A stretch of 64,000 nt of DNA from Aureisphaera sp963669405 (GCA_963669405.2 CAXXHF010000002.1:1-64000); one strand, 5' to 3'; positions 1 to 11,634 are shown, counted from the first letter of the stretch. Notes: generated from the sequence alone by a model not told the origin. Numbers and translations are program-made.

Positions 1-1128
<1,128 letters not shown>

Positions 1129-1165
1129 ACTTTTTTGCTCTTTAATGAGTTATATTCAATATCGA

Positions 1166-1183
1166 GCATATCTCGCGATATGC
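1166..1183. other. Perfect hairpin in the tRNA-Ala/23S spacer
   Basis: GCATATC, four bases, then GATATGC forms a perfect 7-bp stem about 40 bases before the 23S 5' end in the internal transcribed spacer. It may be part of a processing structure for the pre-rRNA; this is inference from position only. Confidence 0.4.
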
Positions 1184-1304
1184 CCTAAAAATTATTGCTT
1201 TTCTCGTATTTCTTTTCCCAATATGTCAATGAACTGTCCGGACCCCCGTGGAATCAACTGCCCAAAATAACGGCAGCGAATCAGAAACCAGCGGTTGCTG
1301 TCCT

Positions 1305-1381
1305 TGGTGGAGAATATCGGAGTCGAACCGATGACCTCCTGCGTGCAAGGCAGGCGCTCTAGCCAGCTGAGCTAATTCCCC
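1305..1381 (-). tRNA. tRNA-Ala (anticodon TGC)
   Basis: The reverse complement folds as a cloverleaf: acceptor GGGGAAT paired with ATTCTCC, anticodon loop CTTGCAC with anticodon TGC, and T-loop GGTTCGACTCC. The 3' CCA appears to be encoded (1305-1307), unlike the neighbouring tRNA-Ile. It lies between 16S and 23S, the usual site of the Ile/Ala tRNA pair, and would be processed from the rRNA precursor. Confidence 0.96.
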
Positions 1382-1477
1382 ATTTTAAAATTCAGAATGT
1401 CAGAATCCCAATCTTTTCAAATGTCGAACCCCTTCAACCTCCAGAATTTCCTTCAATATATCAATATGAACGTATCG

Positions 1478-1551
1478 TAGTCTCAGGCAGACTCGAACTG
1501 CCGACCTCTACATTATCAGTGTAGCGCTCTAACCAGCTGAGCTATGAGACT
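1478..1551 (-). tRNA. tRNA-Ile (anticodon GAT)
   Basis: The reverse complement has acceptor stem AGTCTCA/TGAGACT, D-arm AGCTCAGCTGGTTAGAGC, anticodon GAT in CTGATAA and T-loop GTTCGAGTC. The bases after the discriminator A are CGA, so the CCA end is not encoded and must be added by tRNA nucleotidyltransferase. It sits directly after 16S in the direction of transcription. Confidence 0.96.
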
Positions 1552-1652
1552 GCATATATATAATCAAAATCGACAGCTAAACCAAGAAAGATACAGATTC
1601 CCTATCACAGGATCTTTTAGTCGTACCTCGCCCCAATTAAGGGGTTCTCTAG

Positions 1653-3175
<1,523 letters not shown>

Positions 3176-3632
3176 ATAATCTTAAATAATTTCATACAAC
3201 CAAAAGCCCTCAAAAAAATCTCAGGTATCTATCTTAGTTTAGTTTATTCTCGTCGAACCACATCCCTTTAAAAAAATGCGGTCCTACGCGCTGTCAATTT
3301 CAATATATCAATGAACTTTGTTACTTATCTCAAACTACTCCGAATGAACCTTCATCCGTTTTGCGGGTGCAAATATACAACCCCTTTTTTCATTCCGCCA
3401 AAACAATTTGAATCTTTTTTTGATGTTTTTTTTGAACTGTTTGTAAACACCTGAAAAGAGGCTTGTTACAACAATAAAAAAATTGATTTAAAATCAACTT
3501 CTATTTCATGGAACCCAAGGGCTACATTTTCGTAGAAAATCAAATTAAACCAAAACCGTTTTTTGCCACGTTCAAAAAAGAGCGGACAAGCAAGATACTA
3601 TTTTTCTGAATTTGAGGCAAGTAAAAAATAAC
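3176..3632. other. rRNA operon leader and upstream region, no gene seen
   Basis: This 457-base stretch between 16S and the DUF4294 gene holds no credible coding frame. The part nearest 16S is the rRNA leader; the promoter motif is near 3370-3401. The remainder is A+T-rich with runs of A and T, as is common upstream of strong rRNA promoters. The DUF4294 gene points into it from the right, so it also has to hold that gene's 3' end, but I see no strong terminator hairpin. Confidence 0.6.
3370..3401 (-). promoter_or_regulatory. Probable rRNA operon promoter (Bacteroidota type)
   Basis: On the minus strand TATATTTG (3377-3370) matches the Bacteroidota -7 consensus TAnnTTTG exactly. A TTG (3401-3399, within TTTTGG) lies 21 bp upstream, within the spacing reported for flavobacterial promoters. 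Transcription would start near 3363, leaving a leader of about 190 nt before 16S. Confidence 0.65.
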
Positions 3633-4334
3633 TTACTTTCCATCTGTCACTTTATTCCAATATTCCGTGAGATCGAAGTAATCAATCTTTTGCCAAGGTT
3701 CTTGGCGTTCCAAGATATTATCCTGAAAGGATCGCTCTAAAATATCTTCAATTAAATAATCTTCTTTCACATCATAAGGCAGGTATTCCACCTTTAAAGA
3801 TATGTCAAACATATTTGCTGTTGTATTGTACCAGAAGGCACGCCACCCTGTTCTAAGTTCTTTAACTAATTGGAAAGCGGTTCTACCAGTTTGCCTATGA
3901 ATTAGCTTCACCAAAATCTGCCCTTCAGTACGGGTAAGTTTTTTTAGCTTTTCGGAAAACTCTTCTTCTATATATTTTTGAATGCGTTTTGTGTACTTAC
4001 GCCTTGCCCGTTTATTTTCAATTGAAGCCAATCTTTCGGTCATTACCTGTAGCCTTTCAGAAGCTAGTTTGGCATATGGATATACTTTCCTTGTTTTTCT
4101 TCTCAATATAAGATAACGCCTCCTATCTTCTTTGGAGTTGAATTCCAATTTGTTTAAAAGCACCACTTCTTCCAAATCAATAAACTCTCTTGGAATGGTA
4201 TCTCCTTGAACTATATAATAAAAAGTATAAGTACTATCCTTCCTATATTCTTGTAAGGGATTTTTGTCTTGTGATTTCATCACAGAAGTAAAGCTCAACA
4301 GGAATACTATATATATGTAAACAGTCTTGTGCAT
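3633..4334 (-). CDS. DUF4294 domain-containing protein
   Basis: A 233-residue exported protein of unknown function that I match to DUF4294, a family nearly confined to Bacteroidota. Residues 1-21 form a signal peptide ending near KSQ. A short beta-rich part (about 30-65, including GDTIPREFIDLEEVV) is followed by a long basic, charged helical region (about 70-135, rich in R, K and E) and a second conserved part (about 135-215). No catalytic motif is visible. It stands alone, divergent from the M42 peptidase gene and upstream of the rRNA operon. The family call is fairly secure; the function is unknown. Confidence 0.8.
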   Translation of the reverse strand: MHKTVYIYIVFLLSFTSVMKSQDKNPLQEYRKDSTYTFYYIVQGDTIPREFIDLEEVVLLNKLEFNSKEDRRRYLILRRKTRKVYPYAKLASERLQVMTERLASIENKRARRKYTKRIQKYIEEEFSEKLKKLTRTEGQILVKLIHRQTGRTAFQLVKELRTGWRAFWYNTTANMFDISLKVEYLPYDVKEDYLIEDILERSFQDNILERQEPWQKIDYFDLTEYWNKVTDGK

Positions 4335-4409
4335 TTCTTTTTTTACAGGTAAAACTAAAACCGTTCCAAAATTATAAAAATTGGAATGCGACTGTTATTA
4401 ATTAATTAC

Positions 4410-4417
4410 TAATTTTG
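4410..4417 (+). promoter_or_regulatory. Candidate -7 promoter element of the M42 peptidase gene
   Basis: TAATTTTG matches TAnnTTTG and lies 25 bases before the ATG. The nearest upstream TTG (4381-4383) is 26 bp away, longer than usual, so only the -7 half is convincing. Confidence 0.4.
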
Positions 4418-4442
4418 AGATTCTTATTTATAAAACATATTT

Positions 4443-5528
4443 ATGGCAAAATCTATATTGAACAAAAAATCTTTACAGTTTCTGGAAACTTACCTCAACA
4501 ATGCAGCTCCAACTGGATATGAGTGGGACGGCCAAAAACTTTGGATGGACTATCTAGAACCTTACGTTGATGAATTTATTACAGATACTTACGGCACTGC
4601 TGTAGCTGTCATTAACCCGAAATCCAAATACAAGGTAGTTATTGAAGGGCATGCAGATGAAATTTCATGGTATGTCAATTATATTGCAGATAATGGTCTT
4701 ATTTATGTTATTAGAAATGGAGGAAGTGATCACCAAATTGCACCTTCAAAGATTGTAAACATCCACACTAAGAAAGGAATCGTAAAAGGGGTTTTTGGAT
4801 GGCCCGCCATACATACAAGAAGTCGAGCTAAAGAAGAACCGCCAAAGCCAGACAATATTTTCATCGATATTGGAGCAAAAGACAAGAAAGAGGTTGAAAA
4901 AATGGGGGTGCATGTTGGTTGTGTGATTACCTATCCTGATGAGTTCCACATATTAAACAAAGACAAATTTGTTTGTCGTGCGCTGGATAATAGAATGGGT
5001 GGGTTTATGATTGCAGAAGTAGCACGATTGCTTCATGAAAACAAAAAAGAACTTCCGTTTGGATTGTACATTACCAATTCTGTACAGGAAGAAATTGGTT
5101 TACGTGGTGCCCAAATGATTGCTGAGCGCATTCAACCCAATGTGGCTATAGTAACTGATGTTACTCATGACACCACCACCCCAATGATTGATAAGAAAAA
5201 ACAAGGGTTGGCCAAAATTGGAGATGGGCCTGTAGTTGCTTATGCTCCGGCAGTACAACAAAAATTACGGGACCTTATTACAGATACGGCCGAAGAAAAG
5301 GACATTCCTTTTCAAAGAGCAGCACTTTCCCGTGCTACTGGTACAGATACAGATGCTTTTGCGTATAGTGGAAGCGGTGTGGCCAGTGCATTAATTTCAT
5401 TGCCATTGCGCTATATGCATACTACAGTGGAAATGGTGCATAGAGAAGATGTTGAAAATGTAATCAAGCTTATCTATGAATCGATACTTAAAATTAAAGA
5501 GGGAGAGACTTTTAGCTATTTTGATTAA
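4443..5528 (+). CDS. M42 family metallopeptidase (aminopeptidase)
   Basis: A 361-residue cytoplasmic aminopeptidase of the M42 family, which forms large tetrahedral assemblies that trim peptides. The two-metal site is visible: H70 and D72 in EGHADEIS, D182 in RALDNRMGG, E216-E217 in QEEIGLRGA, D239 in VTDVTH and H326 in RYMHTTVEMVH. Length and motif order are normal and no signal peptide is seen. It is monocistronic, followed by a good terminator at 5571-5597. Its physiological role is probably peptide turnover; the family is also called glutamyl aminopeptidase or endoglucanase M, but the protease activity is the supported one. Confidence 0.9.
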   Translation: MAKSILNKKSLQFLETYLNNAAPTGYEWDGQKLWMDYLEPYVDEFITDTYGTAVAVINPKSKYKVVIEGHADEISWYVNYIADNGLIYVIRNGGSDHQIAPSKIVNIHTKKGIVKGVFGWPAIHTRSRAKEEPPKPDNIFIDIGAKDKKEVEKMGVHVGCVITYPDEFHILNKDKFVCRALDNRMGGFMIAEVARLLHENKKELPFGLYITNSVQEEIGLRGAQMIAERIQPNVAIVTDVTHDTTTPMIDKKKQGLAKIGDGPVVAYAPAVQQKLRDLITDTAEEKDIPFQRAALSRATGTDTDAFAYSGSGVASALISLPLRYMHTTVEMVHREDVENVIKLIYESILKIKEGETFSYFD

Positions 5529-5570
5529 ATCGAGTCGTTTTATTTCTCTATAATTAATACATACTTATAG

Positions 5571-5597
5571 AAAGGTTGCCGTTGGTAGCCTTTTTTT
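5571..5597 (+). terminator. Rho-independent terminator after the M42 peptidase gene
   Basis: AAAGGTTGCC, loop GTT, then GGTAGCCTTT forms a 10-bp stem with G-U pairs, followed by a T run. The T run merges into the promoter of the next gene. Confidence 0.75.
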
Positions 5598-5604
5598 ATC
5601 TTTG
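5576..5604 (+). promoter_or_regulatory. Probable promoter of the MBOAT/SGNH pair
   Basis: TTG (5576-5578), 18 bp, then TATCTTTG (5597-5604) fits the flavobacterial promoter pattern. It overlaps the upstream terminator hairpin. The start point would fall near 5610, just before the GTG start at 5624, which supports that start. Confidence 0.55.
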
Positions 5605-5623
5605 ACTCCAAAATAAACAAAGA

Positions 5624-7051
5624 GTGCTCTTCAACTCATTCGATTTTGGGTTCTTTCTAGTCATTGTCTATACATTGTATTGGGTTATTGGTACTCAAAA
5701 ACGAAAAGCACAAAACATACTCTTGCTCATTGCTAGTTATGTTTTTTATGGGCTTTGGGATTGGCGATTTCTAGGACTTATTTTTATGAGTTCCCTCATC
5801 GATTTTCTTGTGGGGAAAGCCATTGAATCCAGCCCAAAAAAGATTGTTCGAAGATTGTATTTGTGGGGTAGCATTTTATGGAATCTTGGGGTATTGTTCA
5901 CTTTTAAATATTTCAATTTTTTCTTAGATAATTTTCGATCCCTCTTTGGGATGGAAGCATCTGAAGGGTACTATTTCTGGAATATAGCAATTCCCGTTGG
6001 ACTAAGCTTCTATACCTTTCAAACCATGAGTTACACAATAGATGTGTACAAGAAAAAGATTAAACCAACTTCCAATTTTATAGAGTTCTTTTGTTTTGTG
6101 GGTTTCTTTCCACAATTGGTGGCTGGTCCAATTGAGCGAGCCAGGGATCTATTGCCACAATTTGAGAAGAAACGAACCTTCGATTATCAGAATTCTAAAG
6201 AAGGTTTGCGGCAAATCCTTTGGGGGTTATTCAAAAAAATATTAGTGGCAGATAAATTGGGGATTGCTGTTACCATGGTATTTAATGCACCTGAAGATTA
6301 TGGCATGTTTACTTTAGTGTATGCTTCCCTCCTATTTTTCTTTCAGATTTACTGTGATTTTTCTGGATATACTGATATCGCCATTGGAACGGCCAAGTTG
6401 TTTGGATTTAAGTTGAATAGAAACTTTAAAATACCTTATCTATCCATAAGTATAACCGAATTTTGGATGCGTTGGCACATCACACTTACCAAATGGTTTA
6501 CGGATTATGTCTATTTCCCCATACTGCGAAGTCGAAAAAAGATAACACCAACATTACGAATTATGGCTGTATTGGTGACTATGGTTTTAGTGGGCTTTTG
6601 GCATGGAGCCAATTGGACATACATTATGTTTGGTTTGGTAAATGGCGCCATCTTAATTGTTGAACGTATTCCATTTTTTAAAAGCGGGGATGTCCTTCAG
6701 AAAAAACTATATAAAATTCCAAGAGTACTATCATTGATCTATTTTTTTTCCATAGCCGCACTTATGTCTATGTTTTTTAGATCGGAAAGCATTGCTCAAT
6801 CATTTTTAATACTGAGAAAGGTTTTCACTTTTGAAATAGACAATCATATTTCTTCTCTCATAGGCATTAAATTGATGTACTTGGGAATCCTTATTACTGC
6901 GGAATTATTAACAAAAAAGAAAGATTTTCCCCTCCAGCACTTGGAAATTAAAATGCCAAAGGTTGCTAGATGGGCCATTTACTATATCCTCATATTCCTG
7001 ATCATACGATATGCGGAACCCAAAGAAGCCTTTATTTATTTTCAGTTTTGA
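5624..7051 (+). CDS. MBOAT family O-acyltransferase (AlgI-like)
   Basis: A 475-residue polytopic inner-membrane protein of the membrane-bound O-acyltransferase family, similar to alginate O-acetylation protein AlgI and DltB. These proteins pass an acyl group across the membrane to a partner that modifies a polysaccharide or cell-wall polymer. The characteristic region is seen in FWMRWHITLTKWFTDYVYFP and GFWHGANW, with the catalytic histidine at about residue 327. The start is GTG; the N-terminus MLFNSFDF matches many family members and fits the promoter. It overlaps the next gene by one base (TGATG), so the two are co-translated. The acyl group and acceptor cannot be told from sequence. Confidence 0.9.
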   Translation: MLFNSFDFGFFLVIVYTLYWVIGTQKRKAQNILLLIASYVFYGLWDWRFLGLIFMSSLIDFLVGKAIESSPKKIVRRLYLWGSILWNLGVLFTFKYFNFFLDNFRSLFGMEASEGYYFWNIAIPVGLSFYTFQTMSYTIDVYKKKIKPTSNFIEFFCFVGFFPQLVAGPIERARDLLPQFEKKRTFDYQNSKEGLRQILWGLFKKILVADKLGIAVTMVFNAPEDYGMFTLVYASLLFFFQIYCDFSGYTDIAIGTAKLFGFKLNRNFKIPYLSISITEFWMRWHITLTKWFTDYVYFPILRSRKKITPTLRIMAVLVTMVLVGFWHGANWTYIMFGLVNGAILIVERIPFFKSGDVLQKKLYKIPRVLSLIYFFSIAALMSMFFRSESIAQSFLILRKVFTFEIDNHISSLIGIKLMYLGILITAELLTKKKDFPLQHLEIKMPKVARWAIYYILIFLIIRYAEPKEAFIYFQF

Positions 7052-7989
7052 TGCTACGGAAGTTTGTTACATATTGCCTCATCTTTTTTATACCAGTACT
7101 TGCTGGGTATGGTGTTGCGGAGTACCTTACCCTGCAAATTCCATCTTCTTTTGCCACCAATGCAGCATATATGGAAGGAAGGGAAAATCAATTCGAACAA
7201 TTGGTCTTGGGTTCTTCACAAATGCAACAATCTGTTAATCCAGAATGGATACACTCCCCCACACTAAACCTAGCTTCTGGAGATCAACATCACGATACCG
7301 ATTTTAAGCTACTCAAGGGAATTGCCTCACGATTACCCAAACTAAAGACTGTTATTTTAGAAGTCTCCTATAGTCATTTCGAAATCCCCCATAACGGTAA
7401 AGACTTTTGGAAAAATAATTTTTATCTAAAATTCTATGGTATCAATAATTTTGAACGTGCTGTCTACTTCAAGGATAAATTGGCATATTTGGCCAACCCC
7501 CCTCTTTTTGCCAAACGAATTAAGAGCTATTATATAGACGGAGAGCGCAAAGAAGTCTATAATGAGTTTGGTTTTAACACGAATGCGTTTTTTGGGCAGT
7601 TTGAATTGTTGAAACACGATGAAGAAAGGATTGCCAACATAACTCGGTTTAAAATTAACCGCATACCCAACTTAGAAATATTCAAAAAGAATACTTCTCT
7701 TTATTTCGAAATGCTAGATTATTTAAAGGAACAGGAATATCAAGTAATCATTAGCAAGGTTCCAATGTATAAAACCTATCATACACAAAAACAACCTGGT
7801 ATACTTAAGAGAAGAGATAGTATTCTTTCAGAAACACTTAAAAGATATCACAACGTTACTATTTTCGATTTGGAGCAAGATACCTTAAACTTTGAGGTAC
7901 ATGACTTCTGGAATCAAAGCCACCTTAATCCTAAGGGTGCAAAAAAATTTACAGTACGATTGGATTCATTACTACAACGCCTTAATTAG
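7051..7989 (+). CDS. SGNH-like protein, partner of the MBOAT acyltransferase
   Basis: A 312-residue protein translated from ATG at 7051, overlapping the MBOAT stop. An N-terminal membrane anchor (about residues 4-24) is followed by a periplasmic domain. LGSSQMQQS (about residues 50-58) occupies the place of the SGNH/GDSL nucleophile block, and DFWNQSHLNPKG near the C-terminus resembles the Asp-x-x-His block. This arrangement is like AlgJ/AlgX, PatB or DltD partners that complete O-acylation. The family match is by motif and context, not strong similarity. A longer frame starting at 6970 lies inside the MBOAT gene and is not needed. The last 8 bases overlap the convergent symporter gene. Confidence 0.75.
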   Translation: MLRKFVTYCLIFFIPVLAGYGVAEYLTLQIPSSFATNAAYMEGRENQFEQLVLGSSQMQQSVNPEWIHSPTLNLASGDQHHDTDFKLLKGIASRLPKLKTVILEVSYSHFEIPHNGKDFWKNNFYLKFYGINNFERAVYFKDKLAYLANPPLFAKRIKSYYIDGERKEVYNEFGFNTNAFFGQFELLKHDEERIANITRFKINRIPNLEIFKKNTSLYFEMLDYLKEQEYQVIISKVPMYKTYHTQKQPGILKRRDSILSETLKRYHNVTIFDLEQDTLNFEVHDFWNQSHLNPKGAKKFTVRLDSLLQRLN

Positions 7990-9361
7990 CCTCTTTCAAT
8001 CTCCTAAAATAATCCTTAGCTTCCTTAACCACCTTTGGTGCCAATAAAATGGTAGCGGTCATGGTAGGTATTGCCATAAATGCAAAAAAGGAATCTATTA
8101 AGCCAATCATCATATCCAGAGAAGCAGTAGCCCCTAGAATAATACTGGCAATATAAAAATAATTATATATGCTCTTATTTTTTGCACCAAATATGTAGGA
8201 CATACATTTGGTTCCGTAATAGGAATATGAAAACAATGATGAAATACTAAATACGGCTATACATATCATAAGTCCGTATTTACCAAAAGATGGGATGGCA
8301 CTTTCAAAAGCAGAAGCCGTTAAAGAAACACCATTATCCATACTTGATTGCCAAACTCCTGTCACTAATATGGCCAAGGCTGTTAGTGTACAAACAATCA
8401 ACGTATCTATGGCCGGTCCCAACATAGCAACCAAACCTTCACGAATGGGTTCATTGGTTTTGGCAGCACCATGTGCCATGGGCGCTGTACCAATTCCTGC
8501 TTCATTGGAAAAAGCACCCCGTTTAATTCCTAAAAGAATAAGCCCTCCTACTACACCACCCAAAAAGGCGTCTCCTTCAAAAAAAGAAGCAGCAAATGCA
8601 TCTGTAACAATAAGGCTTAAATAATGAGGGACTTCATCTATATAAATCCCCAATATGATCAATACCATGACAAAATATAGTCCCACCATAGAAGGCACCA
8701 ATTTTTCAGCGGTTTTACTTATCCTAGACAATCCCCCCAAAATAACAATAGCTGTAATTGCTGCCAAGACCAAACCAATAATTAGATTGGTCTTAAACCC
8801 ATCAAACATGCCCACTGGTTTTAATACGATATCATTAAGTGCTTGGGTTAATTGATTGACATTAAAAACCGGCAACGCACCTATGAGGCCCGAAATACTA
8901 AAAAATATTGCTAAAAACTTCCACTTCTTCCCTAGGCCTTCTTCAATAAAATACATAGGCCCTCCCTGTATGGTTCCCTCGCTATCTTTCCCTCGGAAAA
9001 GAATAGCCAAAGTCGCCGTAAAAAACTTAGTGGACATACCAATAACTGCACTCACCCACATCCAAAAAACAGCTCCTGGTCCGCCAATGGTAATTGCCAC
9101 AGCCACTCCTGCAATATTTCCCATACCAACAGTGGCAGAGAGTGCCGTTGTTAACGCTTGAAAATGACTAATCTCCCCTTCATCCAACTCATTGTCATAT
9201 TTACCTCGTAACACTGCTATAGCATGTCCCAGGTACCGAAAGGGTAAAAAACGAATTCGGAAAAGCAAATACAGACCTCCGCCAATTAAGATAATCAATA
9301 AAGGGAGCCCCCAGGCAATGGAGGACAGTTCTGAAATGAAATTTTCAAGGGATTCTTTCAA
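7982..9361 (-). CDS. Alanine/sodium symporter (AGCS family)
   Basis: A 459-residue inner-membrane transporter of the alanine or glycine:cation symporter family, which takes up alanine or glycine with sodium. The signature is clear: about ten hydrophobic helices; GNIAGVAVAITIGGPGAVFWMW near residue 80-100; and GIKRGAFSNEAGIGTAPMAH near residue 285-305. Length is typical. It stands alone on the minus strand, converging with the SGNH gene (8-base overlap) and diverging from the PagL-like gene. Confidence 0.92.
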   Translation of the reverse strand: MKESLENFISELSSIAWGLPLLIILIGGGLYLLFRIRFLPFRYLGHAIAVLRGKYDNELDEGEISHFQALTTALSATVGMGNIAGVAVAITIGGPGAVFWMWVSAVIGMSTKFFTATLAILFRGKDSEGTIQGGPMYFIEEGLGKKWKFLAIFFSISGLIGALPVFNVNQLTQALNDIVLKPVGMFDGFKTNLIIGLVLAAITAIVILGGLSRISKTAEKLVPSMVGLYFVMVLIILGIYIDEVPHYLSLIVTDAFAASFFEGDAFLGGVVGGLILLGIKRGAFSNEAGIGTAPMAHGAAKTNEPIREGLVAMLGPAIDTLIVCTLTALAILVTGVWQSSMDNGVSLTASAFESAIPSFGKYGLMICIAVFSISSLFSYSYYGTKCMSYIFGAKNKSIYNYFYIASIILGATASLDMMIGLIDSFFAFMAIPTMTATILLAPKVVKEAKDYFRRLKEAN

Positions 9362-9440
9362 AGGTATACGTGTTTCAATTGGAGTCCTAAAGTAATTTAA
9401 ATTTTGAAATTCGATTCTATTGACTTTATTTGTATTCGAA

Positions 9441-10682
9441 ATGAAACAACTACTAACTACCTTCCTGCTTGTTTTTATATCCCTGACCTATGCTCAGGAG
9501 ACACAAAGCCCCTTAATTTATACTCCCGAAATATTGGGTGGTATTACTGCCGAAGCCAATGAAAATTTTCCTGAAACTGAGGGACAAGGCTCATTGATCT
9601 TTAATTTGACTTGGGATCATAAATATAACTCTCAAGAATGGGCCCGACGATTGAAAGGACCCAAAACCGGGCTTTCTTTGGGCTATACAGATTTTGGAAA
9701 CAAAGACAGTTTGGGAAGTGCTATTACCATCATGCCTTTTATTGAATTCAATGCGTTTAGAAAGAAATTTTTAAGTGTTCAGGTAGGCATGGGTGGTTCC
9801 TATTTCAATAAAAAATACGACCCTATAACCAATCCAAACAATCAAGGCATCACAACAGACTTAGTTTGGTCATTTAGAGCATTTTTGCATTGGAAACTCT
9901 ATACTTTAGGCCGAACCGATTGGCGCTTAGGTGTTGGGTATTTCCATCATTCTAATGGTCATTCCCGTTTACCCAATCAAGGCCTCAATTCCTTTTTGGT
10001 AAGCGTATCAGCTGCTATAAAATCTAACAAGGCATTACAGGAGCCACCTTCTTTTTCTGCTTTGGAAAGAAGTATTTACTCCTATGCATCATTACGGGGT
10101 GGCTATGGAATTAGTGTTTTAAGTAGGCCAGATCCCTTTAATGATAAAAAGCCCGTATATACGTTTGCTGGTGAGTATGGAAAGGTCATTAACAATACGT
10201 ATAAATTAGGGGTTGGTTTTTTCTATCGCTACTATGAACATTATTTCGATTATATAGATGGAAATGAGTCCTTGGTTCAAGACGGACGTGAGTTTTCCTC
10301 TTTTAAGGAAAGTCCCTTTTGGAATGCTTCTGCTTTAGGTGTGTATGGTTCTGCTGAAGTTTTAATGAATCATGTTGGCTTAGAAGTACAGATTGGGTTT
10401 AATATTCACAAACCCGCTTATAAAATTGATTGGCGATTGAATGAAGGTTGGGACAATACCCCTAGGGAAGTTCCTGAAAACTGGGTCTTGGGTGAATTTA
10501 ATTCTAAATTCCGAATGAAGCATTTACTAGCCACTAGAATGGGGCTTAAGTATTATGTTTGGAATACTAAAGAATACCGAAATAGCAATTTATACCTTGC
10601 CTTTCACATCAATAGTAATGGTGGGCAAGCAGACTTTACGGATGTGAGTTTGGGATATGTCTATAATTTTGGTCTAAAATAG
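9441..10682 (+). CDS. Acyloxyacyl hydrolase / PagL-like lipid A 3-O-deacylase family
   Basis: A 413-residue outer-membrane protein. I start it at ATG 9441, because MKQLLTTFLLVFISLTYAQ is a clean signal peptide; an upstream start at 9420 adds seven residues that do not belong to it. The central region contains GYFHHSNGHSR, matching the His-x-Ser active-site block of PagL (HYSN in Pseudomonas), followed by many alternating beta strands ending in an aromatic-poor LK terminus. PagL removes the 3-position acyl chain of lipid A. This protein is more than twice as long as classical PagL, a form common in Bacteroidota. Substrate is inferred. Confidence 0.75.
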   Translation: MKQLLTTFLLVFISLTYAQETQSPLIYTPEILGGITAEANENFPETEGQGSLIFNLTWDHKYNSQEWARRLKGPKTGLSLGYTDFGNKDSLGSAITIMPFIEFNAFRKKFLSVQVGMGGSYFNKKYDPITNPNNQGITTDLVWSFRAFLHWKLYTLGRTDWRLGVGYFHHSNGHSRLPNQGLNSFLVSVSAAIKSNKALQEPPSFSALERSIYSYASLRGGYGISVLSRPDPFNDKKPVYTFAGEYGKVINNTYKLGVGFFYRYYEHYFDYIDGNESLVQDGREFSSFKESPFWNASALGVYGSAEVLMNHVGLEVQIGFNIHKPAYKIDWRLNEGWDNTPREVPENWVLGEFNSKFRMKHLLATRMGLKYYVWNTKEYRNSNLYLAFHINSNGGQADFTDVSLGYVYNFGLK

Positions 10683-10683
10683 T

Positions 10684-11634
10684 CTACGAAGAAAGGTAAT
10701 TAAGGACATTGTTTTCAATTCGCTTTTCAATATTGGAAACATCAGCTTTCACAAAGCTTTCCCCCGTTATATTTTCATAGAGTTCAATGTATCGATCAGA
10801 AACGCTTTCAATGTATTCGTCGCTCATAAAAGGAACTTCTTGTCCCTCCAGTCCTTGAAATCCGTTGGCAATAAGCCATTGCCTAACAAATTCTTTGGAC
10901 AATTGTTTTTGAGTTTCTCCTCTTTCTTGACGTTCTTCATATCCATCTGCATAAAAATACCTTGAAGAGTCTGGGGTATGAATTTCATCGATAAGCAGGA
11001 TTTCCCCAGCTTTATTTTTTCCAAATTCATATTTAGTATCTACCAAAATCAAGCCCCGTTCTGCAGCAATTTCAGTTCCTCTCTGAAACAATTTTCGGGT
11101 ATAATCCTCTAATACCAAATAATCGGTTTCTGAAACAATTCCCCGTTTCAAAATATCTTCTCTAGAGATATCTTCGTCATGATCTCCTTTTTCGGCTTTG
11201 GTGGCTGGAGTAATAATGGGTTCTGGGAAAGCATCATTTTCTTTCATACCATCTGGCATAGGAACTCCACAGAGGATCCTTTTTCCTGCTTTATATTCTC
11301 TAGCAGCATGACCACTCATATAGCCTCTAATTACCATTTCTACCTTGAATGGTTCGCAAGCCTGACCCATTGCTACATTAGGATCTGGAGTGGCAACCAA
11401 CCAATTGGGAACCAAATCTTCGGTTTCCTTCATCATTTTAGTTGCTATCTGATTTAGTATCTGTCCTTTGTAAGGAATTCCTTTAGGCATAACCACATCA
11501 AAAGCACTCAATCTATCAGTGGCAACCATTAGGAGCAAATCATTTTCCAGCGTATAAACTTCCCTTACTTTTCCTTTGTAGATGGATTTCTGTCCTGGAA
11601 AATTAAATTGGGTATCGGTAATGGTATGGCTCAT
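10684..11634 (-). CDS. purC: Phosphoribosylaminoimidazole-succinocarboxamide synthase (SAICAR synthase)
   Basis: A 316-residue cytoplasmic enzyme of purine synthesis that joins CAIR and aspartate with ATP to give SAICAR. Recognisable blocks are YKGKVREVYTLENDLLLMVATDRLSAFD (residues about 19-46), EMVIRGYMSGHAAREYKAG, LVLEDYTRKLFQRG and LIDEIHTPDSSRYF. It is the longer form (over 300 residues) found in Bacteroidota and fungi. The start codon overlaps the stop of the upstream phoH-like gene by one base, so the two form an operon. It converges with the PagL-like gene, leaving one base between the two stops. Confidence 0.97.
   Translation of the reverse strand: MSHTITDTQFNFPGQKSIYKGKVREVYTLENDLLLMVATDRLSAFDVVMPKGIPYKGQILNQIATKMMKETEDLVPNWLVATPDPNVAMGQACEPFKVEMVIRGYMSGHAAREYKAGKRILCGVPMPDGMKENDAFPEPIITPATKAEKGDHDEDISREDILKRGIVSETDYLVLEDYTRKLFQRGTEIAAERGLILVDTKYEFGKNKAGEILLIDEIHTPDSSRYFYADGYEERQERGETQKQLSKEFVRQWLIANGFQGLEGQEVPFMSDEYIESVSDRYIELYENITGESFVKADVSNIEKRIENNVLNYLSS

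Noticed and set aside
8295..9395. Plus-strand frames opposite the alanine symporter
   Set aside because: Antisense shadows of a well-conserved membrane protein; composition rich in I, K, P and T as expected from the reverse strand.
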